Assembly (NCBI GenBank): GCA_009695305.1
Contig: SIBG01000001.1
Coordinates: 1-64,000, forward strand
DNA from: Opitutus sp.
GTDB lineage: Bacteria; Verrucomicrobiota; Verrucomicrobiia; Opitutales; Opitutaceae
DNA length: 64,000 nucleotides
Direction of reading: 5' to 3'
Position 1 is the stretch's first letter, and the number at the start of each line of letters is the position of its first letter. This document shows, in pieces, positions 57,220 to 64,000 of the stretch. The translations under genes and the position numbers were made by a program. Under the pieces are notes generated by a model that saw nothing but the letters and a program-made list of their open reading frames with translations, searched no databases and was not told where the DNA came from.

Positions 57220-59958
57220 ATGGCCGATGACGCGCCGTTCATCGTGCCGGCCGTGATCGATGACGTGCCCGACGCCACGGCCCGGGTGCCGGACAAATTT
57301 CGCGAGGTGCAGTGGACGCGCCTGCGGTCCGACGACGCGTCGGCGGCGTTCGCGGCGCGGATGCTGGCTCTCTTGACGGGAGCAGCGGAACCGAAACAAA
57401 CCAAGACGCACGACACTCCGTCCAAACCGTCGACCGCTGAAACGAAAACCAAGCCGACCGTCATCGTCGAACCCGCGCCAACTTTGGACTGGCGCCCGGC
57501 GCCGGATGTCTCGGTTCCCGGCACGAAGTGGATGCTCGAACGGAAGCTGGGCGAAGGCGGCTTCGGCGAGGTGTGGCTCGGCCGCCATCAGACGATGAAG
57601 GAGCATCGCGTGTTCAAGTTCTGTTTTCGTGAGGACCACGTGCGCTCGCTGAAACGCGAGCTGACGCTTTTCCGCGTGCTCAAGGAGCGCGTGGGCGGCC
57701 ACCCGAACATCGTGCGGTTGCTCGACGTCCATTTCGACGAGCCGCCCTTCTACGTGGAGATGGACTACGTCGAGGGCCAGAGCCTGAAGGTCTGGTGCGA
57801 ACAACAGGGCGGCGTGGAAAAAATCCCGCTCGCCGCGCGCCTCGAAATCGTCGCGCAGATCGCCGACGCCCTGCACGCCGCGCACACCGCCGGCGTGATC
57901 CACCGCGATGTGAAGCCGGGTAACATTTTGATCGCGCAGTCCGCGACGCCTCACGCGCAACCGACCGCCAAGCTCAGCGACTTTGGCATCGGGCAAGTGA
58001 CTTCCGAGGACGCGCTCAGCGGTGTGACGAAGAGCGGCTTCACGCAGTCCATCGTGGTGGATTCATCGTCGGCGCGCTCGGGCACGCAGTTGTATATGGC
58101 GCCGGAGTTGGCCGCCGGAGTGCCGGCATCCGTGCGCTCCGACCTGTATTCGCTGGGCGTGGTGCTGTTTCAACTCGTGGTCGGCGACATGCATCGGCCG
58201 CTGACGACCGATTGGTCGCAGTCGGTCGACGATCCGATGTTGCGCGAGGATTTGACGCGGTGCTTCGCGAGCCGGTCCGAGGAACGTTTTGCGAGCGCCG
58301 ATCTGCTGGCGCAAAGCCTGCGCGCGTTTGAGTCGCGGCGCGCCGCTTTCGCCACGGAGCAGGCTGCGGCGGCGGCCCGACAGCGGGCGGCACAACGGTG
58401 GAGGATTTTCCGCACGGCTGCCGTCGCCGTCGTCGTGGTCGGTTTGGGCGCGAGCTTGATCTGGTTTCTCCAGCGCAACTCGAAACTCCGCTGGGCGCGG
58501 CAGCAGGCGTTGCCCGAGATCAGCCGGCTCCTCCAAGCGAATGAAATCTCCGCCGCGTTTGCGCTGGCGATCGAAGCCGAAAAATATCTGCCCGACGATC
58601 CGGCCCTGACGAATCTCTGGCAGCGACTCGCGGCCAAAGCCTCCGTCGAGACGACGCCGGCTGGCGCGGACGTTTACACCAAGGAGTATCGGAAACCGAA
58701 TTCCGAATGGCGGCGCCTCGGGAAGTCGCCGTTGAAGGACATCCGTGTGTCGAGAGTTTTCTACCGATGGCAGATTCGCAAGGAGGGCTATGAAACGCTT
58801 GAGCAGGCAGTGGGCGTGGGGGCTGCACTCAAGTTTTCCCTCGACCCGACCGGCGCGATCCCGCCGGGCATGGTGCGCGTGCAGGGGACCACCACGAGCG
58901 CGACGTTTACTGGACTGCCATCCGTGCAACTGGACGATTACTCCATCGACCGGCACGAAGTCACCAACCGCCAGTTCAAGGAGTTCGTCGACCGTGGCGG
59001 CTACGCCAACGCCGATTACTGGAAGCAGTCTTTCGTCAAGCAGGGCAAAACACTCACACGGGCGGAGGCGATGGCCGAGTTCCGCGACCTGACGGGCCAA
59101 CCTGGACCGGCGAAGTGGAAGAACGGGACGTTTCCCGATGGCGAAGCTGACCACCCCGTGACCGGGATTAGTTGGTTCGAGGCGGCGGCCTATGCCGAGT
59201 TCGCAGGGAAGAGGCTTCCTTCCATCTACCATTGGCGCTCGGCATCGCTCATCGCGGCGGTCGAATCGATCGTGCCCCTCAGCAATTTCGCCGGCAAGGG
59301 TCTCGCCCGCGTTGGCAGTTACCAGGGCATGAGCGCTTGCGGCGCATTCGACATGGCCGGCAACGCGAAGGAGTGGTGCTGGAACGAAGCCGGTCCGGAA
59401 ACGCGCTACATTTTGGGCGGCGCGTGGCGCGAACCCGACTACATGTTTACGCAAGCGGATGCGCTGTCGCCGTTCGACCGTTCCGCCGTAAACGGATTTC
59501 GCTGCATAAAGCTGCTCACCGCCGGCGCGCTGCCCACGAACGTTGACGACGCGCTCGTGCCCGTTTTGCGCAATTTCGCGAACGAACAGCCCGTGAGCGA
59601 CGAGGCTTTCCGAATCTTTCGCAGTCTCTACTCCTACGACAAGACCGCACTGGATCCACGCGTCGAAACGTCGGACGACTCCGAAAACAGATGGCGCAAA
59701 GAGAGAATCTCCTTCAATGCCGCCTACGGTAATGAGCGCATGGCGGCGATTGTGTTCCTGCCCAAGAAATCCCCGTCACCCTGCCAAGTCGTCATTTATT
59801 TCCCTGGGACCAGCGCCCGCCAACAACCGTCGAGCGAAAGACTGGCCGGCAACGCCATGGATACGGTTAACCTCGTGGTCGGAAGTGGCCGGGCCTTCAT
59901 TCGCTGTGGGTCCGATACCCCGAAGCTTGCTTCGGCTTGGTTGGACGGACGGGTTTAA
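57220..59958 (+). CDS. Still-open kinase-SUMF1 segment of the disrupted fusion
   Basis: From ATG 57220, 912 codons remain open and could be translated by reinitiation after the amber codon. The kinase has a complete set of motifs: GEGGFGEVW loop, lysine in RVFKFCF, GVIHRDVKPGNILI, KLSDFGIG and SGTQLYMAPELAAG. A helix, AAVAVVVVGLGASLIWFL, would put the SUMF1 domain outside. That domain shows YSIDRHEVTNRQFKEFVDRG, HPVTGISWFEAAAYAEFAGK, and GAFDMAGNAKEWCWNE. The last 20 codons or so are read from the inserted repeat. Confidence 0.6.
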   Translation: MADDAPFIVPAVIDDVPDATARVPDKFREVQWTRLRSDDASAAFAARMLALLTGAAEPKQTKTHDTPSKPSTAETKTKPTVIVEPAPTLDWRPAPDVSVPGTKWMLERKLGEGGFGEVWLGRHQTMKEHRVFKFCFREDHVRSLKRELTLFRVLKERVGGHPNIVRLLDVHFDEPPFYVEMDYVEGQSLKVWCEQQGGVEKIPLAARLEIVAQIADALHAAHTAGVIHRDVKPGNILIAQSATPHAQPTAKLSDFGIGQVTSEDALSGVTKSGFTQSIVVDSSSARSGTQLYMAPELAAGVPASVRSDLYSLGVVLFQLVVGDMHRPLTTDWSQSVDDPMLREDLTRCFASRSEERFASADLLAQSLRAFESRRAAFATEQAAAAARQRAAQRWRIFRTAAVAVVVVGLGASLIWFLQRNSKLRWARQQALPEISRLLQANEISAAFALAIEAEKYLPDDPALTNLWQRLAAKASVETTPAGADVYTKEYRKPNSEWRRLGKSPLKDIRVSRVFYRWQIRKEGYETLEQAVGVGAALKFSLDPTGAIPPGMVRVQGTTTSATFTGLPSVQLDDYSIDRHEVTNRQFKEFVDRGGYANADYWKQSFVKQGKTLTRAEAMAEFRDLTGQPGPAKWKNGTFPDGEADHPVTGISWFEAAAYAEFAGKRLPSIYHWRSASLIAAVESIVPLSNFAGKGLARVGSYQGMSACGAFDMAGNAKEWCWNEAGPETRYILGGAWREPDYMFTQADALSPFDRSAVNGFRCIKLLTAGALPTNVDDALVPVLRNFANEQPVSDEAFRIFRSLYSYDKTALDPRVETSDDSENRWRKERISFNAAYGNERMAAIVFLPKKSPSPCQVVIYFPGTSARQQPSSERLAGNAMDTVNLVVGSGRAFIRCGSDTPKLASAWLDGRV

Positions 59959-60037
59959 GCGCGAATTGCATTATGGTCGGATGAGTTTGCGGCGGTCTTG
60001 TCAAATGCCCCGGGGCTTGCCCCGGGGATTTTTACTT
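59896..60037. repeat. 142-bp dispersed repeat, copy 2 (inside hydrolase domain)
   Basis: Identical to 38218-38359 over all 142 bases, with flanks unrelated beyond it. Two perfect hairpins with TT loops. It introduces a stop (59956-59958) into the host gene. No clear target duplication is visible. Confidence 0.88.
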
Positions 60038-60552
60038 ATCCTATTTACAAGGGCACCCACGAACGCGGCGGCGATTTGCGAGGCGTCTCATTCGTCACCC
60101 TCGGATCGGGCGCCTACCGCGACTATTTCGTCCAGCTTTCGAAGGATTTGAGCCGCACCATCGACTATGTCGAAACGCGTCAGGATCTTCAGGCCGATCA
60201 GCTGGCTTATATGGGCTACAGCTGGGGGGCGGTGATGGGCTCAGTGCTTCCGGCGCTCGAGCGCCGCATCAAGGTGAACGTGCTCATGATTGGTGGACTG
60301 GTCATGGACACGAGGTTTCCGGAGTCAGACCAAATCAACTTTGCACCGCGAATCACGATACCGACCCTGATGCTGAACGGACGTTACGACTTCAGATTCC
60401 CGCTAGAAACGTCGCAACGGCCCATGTTCCGTCTGCTCGGCGCCAAAGACAAGGACCACGTGCTGTTCGAGACCGGCCACGCGTTAGCTGCGGACCAAAT
60501 CTCCAAGCCTGTCCTCGATTGGTTGGACAAGTATCTCGGGCCGGTGAAGTGA
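59998..60552 (+). CDS. Detached hydrolase fragment of the disrupted fusion
   Basis: Open frame holding the C-terminal part of the alpha/beta-hydrolase domain: YPIYKGTHERGGDL, nucleophile elbow AYMGYSWGAVMGSVLP, the acid in MLNGRYDFRFPLE and the base in LFETGHALAADQ. Its first residues derive from the repeat, and it lacks the N-terminal strands of the fold, so it is unlikely to be functional alone. Confidence 0.5.
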   Translation: MSNAPGLAPGIFTYPIYKGTHERGGDLRGVSFVTLGSGAYRDYFVQLSKDLSRTIDYVETRQDLQADQLAYMGYSWGAVMGSVLPALERRIKVNVLMIGGLVMDTRFPESDQINFAPRITIPTLMLNGRYDFRFPLETSQRPMFRLLGAKDKDHVLFETGHALAADQISKPVLDWLDKYLGPVK

Positions 60553-60568
60553 AAGGGCACCGCTGGTT

Positions 60569-60647
60569 GAGTTCGTAGCACCGGCTTCAGCCGGAATCCG
60601 AAACACTGTCGCCAAGACATTCCGGCTGAAGCCGGCGCTACGAACTC
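60569..60647. repeat. REP-like inverted pair upstream of S9 peptidase
   Basis: Arms at 60569-60597 and 60619-60647 pair over 29 bases with one mismatch. Each half contains GTAGC and a GGCTTCAGCC hairpin core. It lies between the hydrolase fragment and the peptidase gene. Confidence 0.7.
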
Positions 60648-60694
60648 GGGCTGGCTTTGACTCGCGGCGCGCGGGGGTCCAACGTCGCCGGTCT

Positions 60695-62788
60695 ATGAAA
60701 CTCCTTCGCGCACTGGTTGCGTTCACGCTCTCGCTTGCAGCGGCGTTTGCCGCTGAGAAACGTCCGCTTGCTCCGCAAGATCTCTGGGCCATCAAGCGGG
60801 TCGGCAGCCCGGCCGTCTCGCCTGACGGGAAGCAGGTCGTGTTCACCGTGCAGGAATGGTCGGTCGACAAAAACAAGAGCACGTCGAATCTCTGGCTCGT
60901 CGAGGTCGCGGGCGGCGAGCCGCGGCGGCTGACGACGGCGAATGCGTTGGACACTGCGCCGACGTGGAGCCCGGATGGCACGCGCATCGCGTTTCTCTCG
61001 AAGCGCGGCGACGACGAAAATAATTCGCTCTACATCTTGCGCCGCGACGGCGGTGAGGCGGAGAAAATCCTCGAGCTGCCCTACGCGCTCGCGACGCCGC
61101 GGTGGCTGCCCGATGGCAAATCGGTCGTCGTGCAGACGAAGGTGATTCCTGAACTCGTCGGCAAATGGGCGAAGGCCGACCTCGCGGCGATGAAAAAGGA
61201 AATCAAGCGCCGCAAGGACTCGAAGATGACGGCACGCGTGACGGAGAACCGGCAGTATCGCTACTTCGATTCGTGGCTGACCGACAACCTCGCGAGCCGG
61301 CTGCTGCTCGTCGACGTAGCGACGAAGGAATTCAAGGACCTCACGCCGAAGCGCGACTATCTGTTTTCGAATAGCGGTGACGCAACCTTCGACCTCGCGC
61401 CCGACGGAAAGTCGCTCGTGCTCACGATGAACTCCACGCCGCCGCCGTTCCGCGAGGACAGCAACGCCGACCTCTACTTCGTGCCCACCGACGGCAGCGG
61501 CGCGCTGCGCAACCTCACCGCGGAAAACAAGGGCACCGACACGTCGCCCACCTTCGCGCCCGACGGCAAGTCGCTCGTGTATGCGCGGACCAAGACCACA
61601 ATCCACAACGGCGAGAGCCGGCGCCTCTGGCGGCATGATTTTGCGACTGGAAAAAATTCACCGCTCACGGAGCAGCACGACTGGTCGATCGACGAAATCA
61701 AGTTTTCCAGCGATGGCCGCACGCTGTGGCTGACCGCCGAGGAGAAGGGCCTGCTGCCCATTTTTCGTTTCGCGGCCGACGGTTCCGGCCCGCTGGTGCC
61801 CATGTTCAAGGAAGGCAGCGCCACCGCGGTCGACGTGGTGGGCCACACCGCGGTATTTCTCAACGACAGCACCAACCGGCCCGGCGAGTTGTTTGCGCTC
61901 AACGGCGACGGCTCGCGGCGCGCGCTCACGCATTTCAACGATGCGTTCCTGGCGCAGATCGATTTCGGGAAGGTCGAGGGCTACTGGTTCAAGGGCGCGA
62001 AGGACGCCGACATCCACGGCTGGCTCGTCTACCCGCCGGGCTACGATGCGAAGAAAACTTATCCGCTCATCGAGCTCATGCACGGCGGCCCGCACACGAT
62101 GAACCGCGATGCGTGGAGTTACCGCTGGAACACGCAGCTCTTCGCCGCGACCGGCGCGATCGTCACGTGGGTCGACCGCCACGGCTCGACGGGCTATGGC
62201 GAGAAATTCGCGATGAGCATCGTCAACGAGTGGGGCGAGATGCCGTTCGAGGACATCATGAAGTCGACGGATTTTCTCCTGAAGAAATTCCCCAACATCG
62301 ATCCGCAGCGCACGGCCGCCGCGGGCGCGAGCTACGGCGGCTACATGGCCGCGTGGGTGCTCGGGCACACGGACCGCTACAAGTGCATCATCGATCACGC
62401 CGGCGTGAACAGCTCCTACGCGCAATACGCGACGGACGTGCCGCACGGATTTCCGCAGGTGATGGGTGGCACGCCGTGGTCCAACATCGAGGGACTGCAG
62501 CGCGAGAACCCGATGTTCTACGCGAAGAACTTCAAGACCCCCACCCTCATCACGCACGGCGAGATCGACTATCGCGTCCCCTACGGCAACGGCCTCGAGC
62601 TCTACGGCGTGCTGCAAGCGATGGGCGTGCCGTCGCGGCTCGTGGTGTTTCCGAACGAGAACCACTGGGTGCTTTCGCCGCAGAACGCGATCCACTGGCA
62701 CTGGGAAATGCAGAGCTGGCTCGCGCGTCACATCGGCGTGAAACCCACGCTCGCGAAACCGAATTTCGAGAGCGGGGATGGGAAGTAG
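60695..62788 (+). CDS. Secreted S9-family prolyl oligopeptidase-like peptidase
   Basis: A 697-residue exported serine peptidase. A signal peptide (MKLLRALVAFTLSLAAAFAA) is followed by a beta-propeller with WD-like PDG repeats (SPDGKQVVFTVQEW, SPDGTRIAFLSKRG, APDGKSLVYARTKT). The catalytic alpha/beta-hydrolase domain has nucleophile Ser in AAGASYGGYMAAWV, Asp in HGEIDYRVPYGNG and His in NENHWVLSP. Likely a dipeptidyl- or acylaminoacyl-peptidase-like enzyme of the periplasm. It converges on the methyltransferase gene. Confidence 0.92.
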   Translation: MKLLRALVAFTLSLAAAFAAEKRPLAPQDLWAIKRVGSPAVSPDGKQVVFTVQEWSVDKNKSTSNLWLVEVAGGEPRRLTTANALDTAPTWSPDGTRIAFLSKRGDDENNSLYILRRDGGEAEKILELPYALATPRWLPDGKSVVVQTKVIPELVGKWAKADLAAMKKEIKRRKDSKMTARVTENRQYRYFDSWLTDNLASRLLLVDVATKEFKDLTPKRDYLFSNSGDATFDLAPDGKSLVLTMNSTPPPFREDSNADLYFVPTDGSGALRNLTAENKGTDTSPTFAPDGKSLVYARTKTTIHNGESRRLWRHDFATGKNSPLTEQHDWSIDEIKFSSDGRTLWLTAEEKGLLPIFRFAADGSGPLVPMFKEGSATAVDVVGHTAVFLNDSTNRPGELFALNGDGSRRALTHFNDAFLAQIDFGKVEGYWFKGAKDADIHGWLVYPPGYDAKKTYPLIELMHGGPHTMNRDAWSYRWNTQLFAATGAIVTWVDRHGSTGYGEKFAMSIVNEWGEMPFEDIMKSTDFLLKKFPNIDPQRTAAAGASYGGYMAAWVLGHTDRYKCIIDHAGVNSSYAQYATDVPHGFPQVMGGTPWSNIEGLQRENPMFYAKNFKTPTLITHGEIDYRVPYGNGLELYGVLQAMGVPSRLVVFPNENHWVLSPQNAIHWHWEMQSWLARHIGVKPTLAKPNFESGDGK

Positions 62789-62792
62789 GAAC

Positions 62793-62864
62793 GTAGGGCG
62801 TCTGTCTTGCAGACGCCGCTCGGCCTTCCGACGAATAACGGCGTCTGCAAGACAGACGCCCTAC
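62793..62864. repeat. Perfect 26-bp REP-like inverted pair between convergent genes
   Basis: Arms 62793-62818 and 62839-62864 are perfect reverse complements, each beginning or ending with GTAG/CTAC. Each arm is itself a hairpin, GGCGTCTG / CAGACGCC with loop TCTTG. This is the best-preserved example of the family in the window. Confidence 0.8.
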
Positions 62865-62919
62865 AAATGGCCGAACGCTTTTCTTATTTTGCCAGGCGCG
62901 ACTGCTGCCCGAGGCAACC

Positions 62920-64000
62920 TCACGGCGCCGTTTTGGCGAGCGTGAGGACGCATTCGAGGTGGCGGGTTTGCGGGAAAAGATCGAAAGGCTGCGCCGCGGT
63001 GAGCGTGTAGCCTGCGGCGAGAAAGTGGCGGAGGTCGCGCATTTGCGTGGCCGGGTCGCACGAAACGTAGACGACGGCGCGTGGGGCGAAGGCGAAGAGC
63101 TGGCGAAGAAAGTTTTCGTCGCAGCCTTTGCGCGGCGGGTCGATGACGACGACGGTGGCGGCGGCGACAAAACCGGGAGCGAGGCCGGCGAAGACCGCGG
63201 CGGCATCGGCGGCGAGGAAGGTGGCGTTGGCGATGTGGTTGGCCGCGGCGTTTTCACGGGCGAAGCGCACGCTGCTTTCGCTGATCTCGACGCCAGCCAC
63301 GCGCTCGAAAGCCGATGCGGCGCTAAGCGCGAAGAGTCCGCTACCGCAGTAGGCGTCGACCAGAAAACGCGCGCCGCTCGCGGCGGCCTGCGTGCGGACG
63401 TAGCCGGTGAACGCGGGGAGGATGAAGGGGTTGTTCTGGAAAAAATCGCGGGCGAGGAAGTGGAGTTTCAGATCGCCAATGGTTTCGGTGACGATGGACT
63501 CGTAGTCGTTGGTCACGATGCCACTGGCGTCGCGCAGGAGGAGTGTGGCGGCGCGCTTAAATTCGCCTGCGGCGGCCCGGGCGTGAATTCCGGCGCGGAC
63601 GGACGGGAGTTTTTCGTTGATGGCGTCGGTGGCGATGGGACAACGCGGGACGTCGAGAAGGTCGAAGCGGGTCCCCTGGCGGAGAAAACCGATGGGGGGC
63701 GGGAGGGCGGGATCGCGGGGCGGGTTGAAATGCGGGGTGATCTTCGAGCGGTAGCCGAACTCGCGAGGGGAGGCGATAACGGGTGCCACGGGAAACTCAA
63801 GGCCGGCCAGATGTTGGAGGAGCTCGGCGACCTGACGTTGTTTCCAGCGGAGCTGACCGGCGTAGGCGAGGTGCTGGTATTGGCAACCACCGCAGCGGCC
63901 GAAGAGGTCGCAGCGCGGAGCCACGCGGTCCGGCGAGGCGGTGAGGACGGCGACGAGGTCGGCCTCGGAGTAATTCTTGTGGTTGCGGAAAACGCGCACG
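62920..64000 (-). CDS. TrmA/RlmD-family uracil-C5 RNA methyltransferase, N-terminus outside window
   Basis: The frame stays open to the right edge, and GTG at 63999 is probably an internal valine, since homologues carry a TRAM domain before KNYSEADLV. Visible cluster cysteines are in CDLFGRCGGCQYQH. SAM-binding site: FLVDAYCGSGLFALSAA. Catalytic region: VIDPPRKGCDENFLRQL and VYVSCDPATQMRDL, the latter with the nucleophile context. It should methylate a uridine of rRNA or tRNA using SAM; which target is not decidable here. Confidence 0.88.
   Translation of the reverse strand, partial: VRVFRNHKNYSEADLVAVLTASPDRVAPRCDLFGRCGGCQYQHLAYAGQLRWKQRQVAELLQHLAGLEFPVAPVIASPREFGYRSKITPHFNPPRDPALPPPIGFLRQGTRFDLLDVPRCPIATDAINEKLPSVRAGIHARAAAGEFKRAATLLLRDASGIVTNDYESIVTETIGDLKLHFLARDFFQNNPFILPAFTGYVRTQAAASGARFLVDAYCGSGLFALSAASAFERVAGVEISESSVRFARENAAANHIANATFLAADAAAVFAGLAPGFVAAATVVVIDPPRKGCDENFLRQLFAFAPRAVVYVSCDPATQMRDLRHFLAAGYTLTAAQPFDLFPQTRHLECVLTLAKTAP

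Larger units (their letters stand above)
56893..60552 (+). pseudogene. Disrupted TIR / Ser-Thr kinase / TM / PEGA-like / SUMF1 / alpha-beta-hydrolase fusion gene
   Basis: One frame, once about 1170 codons, now broken twice. The TIR domain begins near ATG 56926 (NKAVFLSYASQDAVTALRV, IEVWFDQSELRGGDVW). It is cut by TAG at 57109 after DQKIKK and resumes in the same frame as IRECALFLPLISANTNARAE then YFRLEWKLAVDRS, which holds a candidate TIR glutamate. CAG to TAG is the simplest explanation. A complete kinase, one membrane helix, a PEGA-like region and an SUMF1/FGE domain follow. Inside the hydrolase domain a 142-bp repeat (59896-60037) separates VVGSGRAF from YPIYKGTHERGGDL; the nucleophile motif GYSWGA and GRYDF, TGHA remain. 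The pieces are otherwise well conserved, so decay is recent. Confidence 0.85.

Noticed and set aside
57139..59454. Antisense frames over the kinase region
   Set aside because: The sense strand has complete kinase and SUMF1 motifs; the antisense translations have none.

Overview
The window is high-G+C bacterial chromosome with dense, mostly vertically plausible housekeeping genes. A member of the Verrucomicrobiota, most likely the Opitutaceae, is the best guess. Pointers are a fused b6-type cytochrome with two c-heme domains behind a Rieske protein, a TonB receptor next to a pectate lyase and a DUF6298 protein, and frequent starts with no Shine-Dalgarno sequence. This placement is inference from gene content, not a phylogenetic result. 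No rRNA, tRNA, CRISPR array or complete insertion sequence was seen.

Left third (1-28.7 kb). An edge-truncated conserved protein and a YkgJ-type Cys-cluster protein face a DUF4202 gene. Next comes a polysaccharide locus on the minus strand (DUF6298 beta-helix protein, TonB-dependent receptor, secreted pectate lyase), then a Rieske/cytochrome b-c module, a GNAT gene, a frameshifted ilvA, an EF-hand protein, and a RelE-like gene overlapping pssA. dnaN follows an AT-rich leader. The molybdopterin set is moaA diverging from moeA, then moaC-moaD-moaE, with a Phd/VapC-like toxin-antitoxin pair lying between moeA and moaC. Then gnd and the NAD de novo set nadA, nadC, nadB.

Middle (28.9-41.3 kb). 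This is a single minus-strand complex I operon in the order nuoA-B-C-D-I-H-J-K-L-M-M2-N. Genes mostly overlap by ATGA or GTGA. It carries two nuoM genes, so there are four antiporter-like subunits, and it lacks nuoE, nuoF and nuoG. A 142-bp repeat sits between nuoD and nuoI.

Right third (41.4-64 kb). gmk, miaB, a lytic transglycosylase lipoprotein, DAHP synthase, an RlmN-type methylase, a GH88-like hydrolase, MarC, an M20 peptidase, pdxH overlapping a PAS histidine kinase, an RmlD-like reductase, a lipoate-ligase-like protein, an S9 peptidase and an edge-truncated TrmA/RlmD-family methylase. Between the last groups lies a very large decaying gene that once fused TIR, Ser/Thr kinase, transmembrane, PEGA-like, SUMF1/FGE and alpha/beta-hydrolase domains. 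It is broken by an in-frame amber codon and by a second identical copy of the 142-bp repeat.

Dispersed structure. At least six intergenic palindromic pairs have hairpins with CTTG-type loops or stems, and most begin with GTAG. They look like REP/BIME elements of the kind mobilised by RAYT (TnpA-REP) transposases. Several sit at convergent gene ends.
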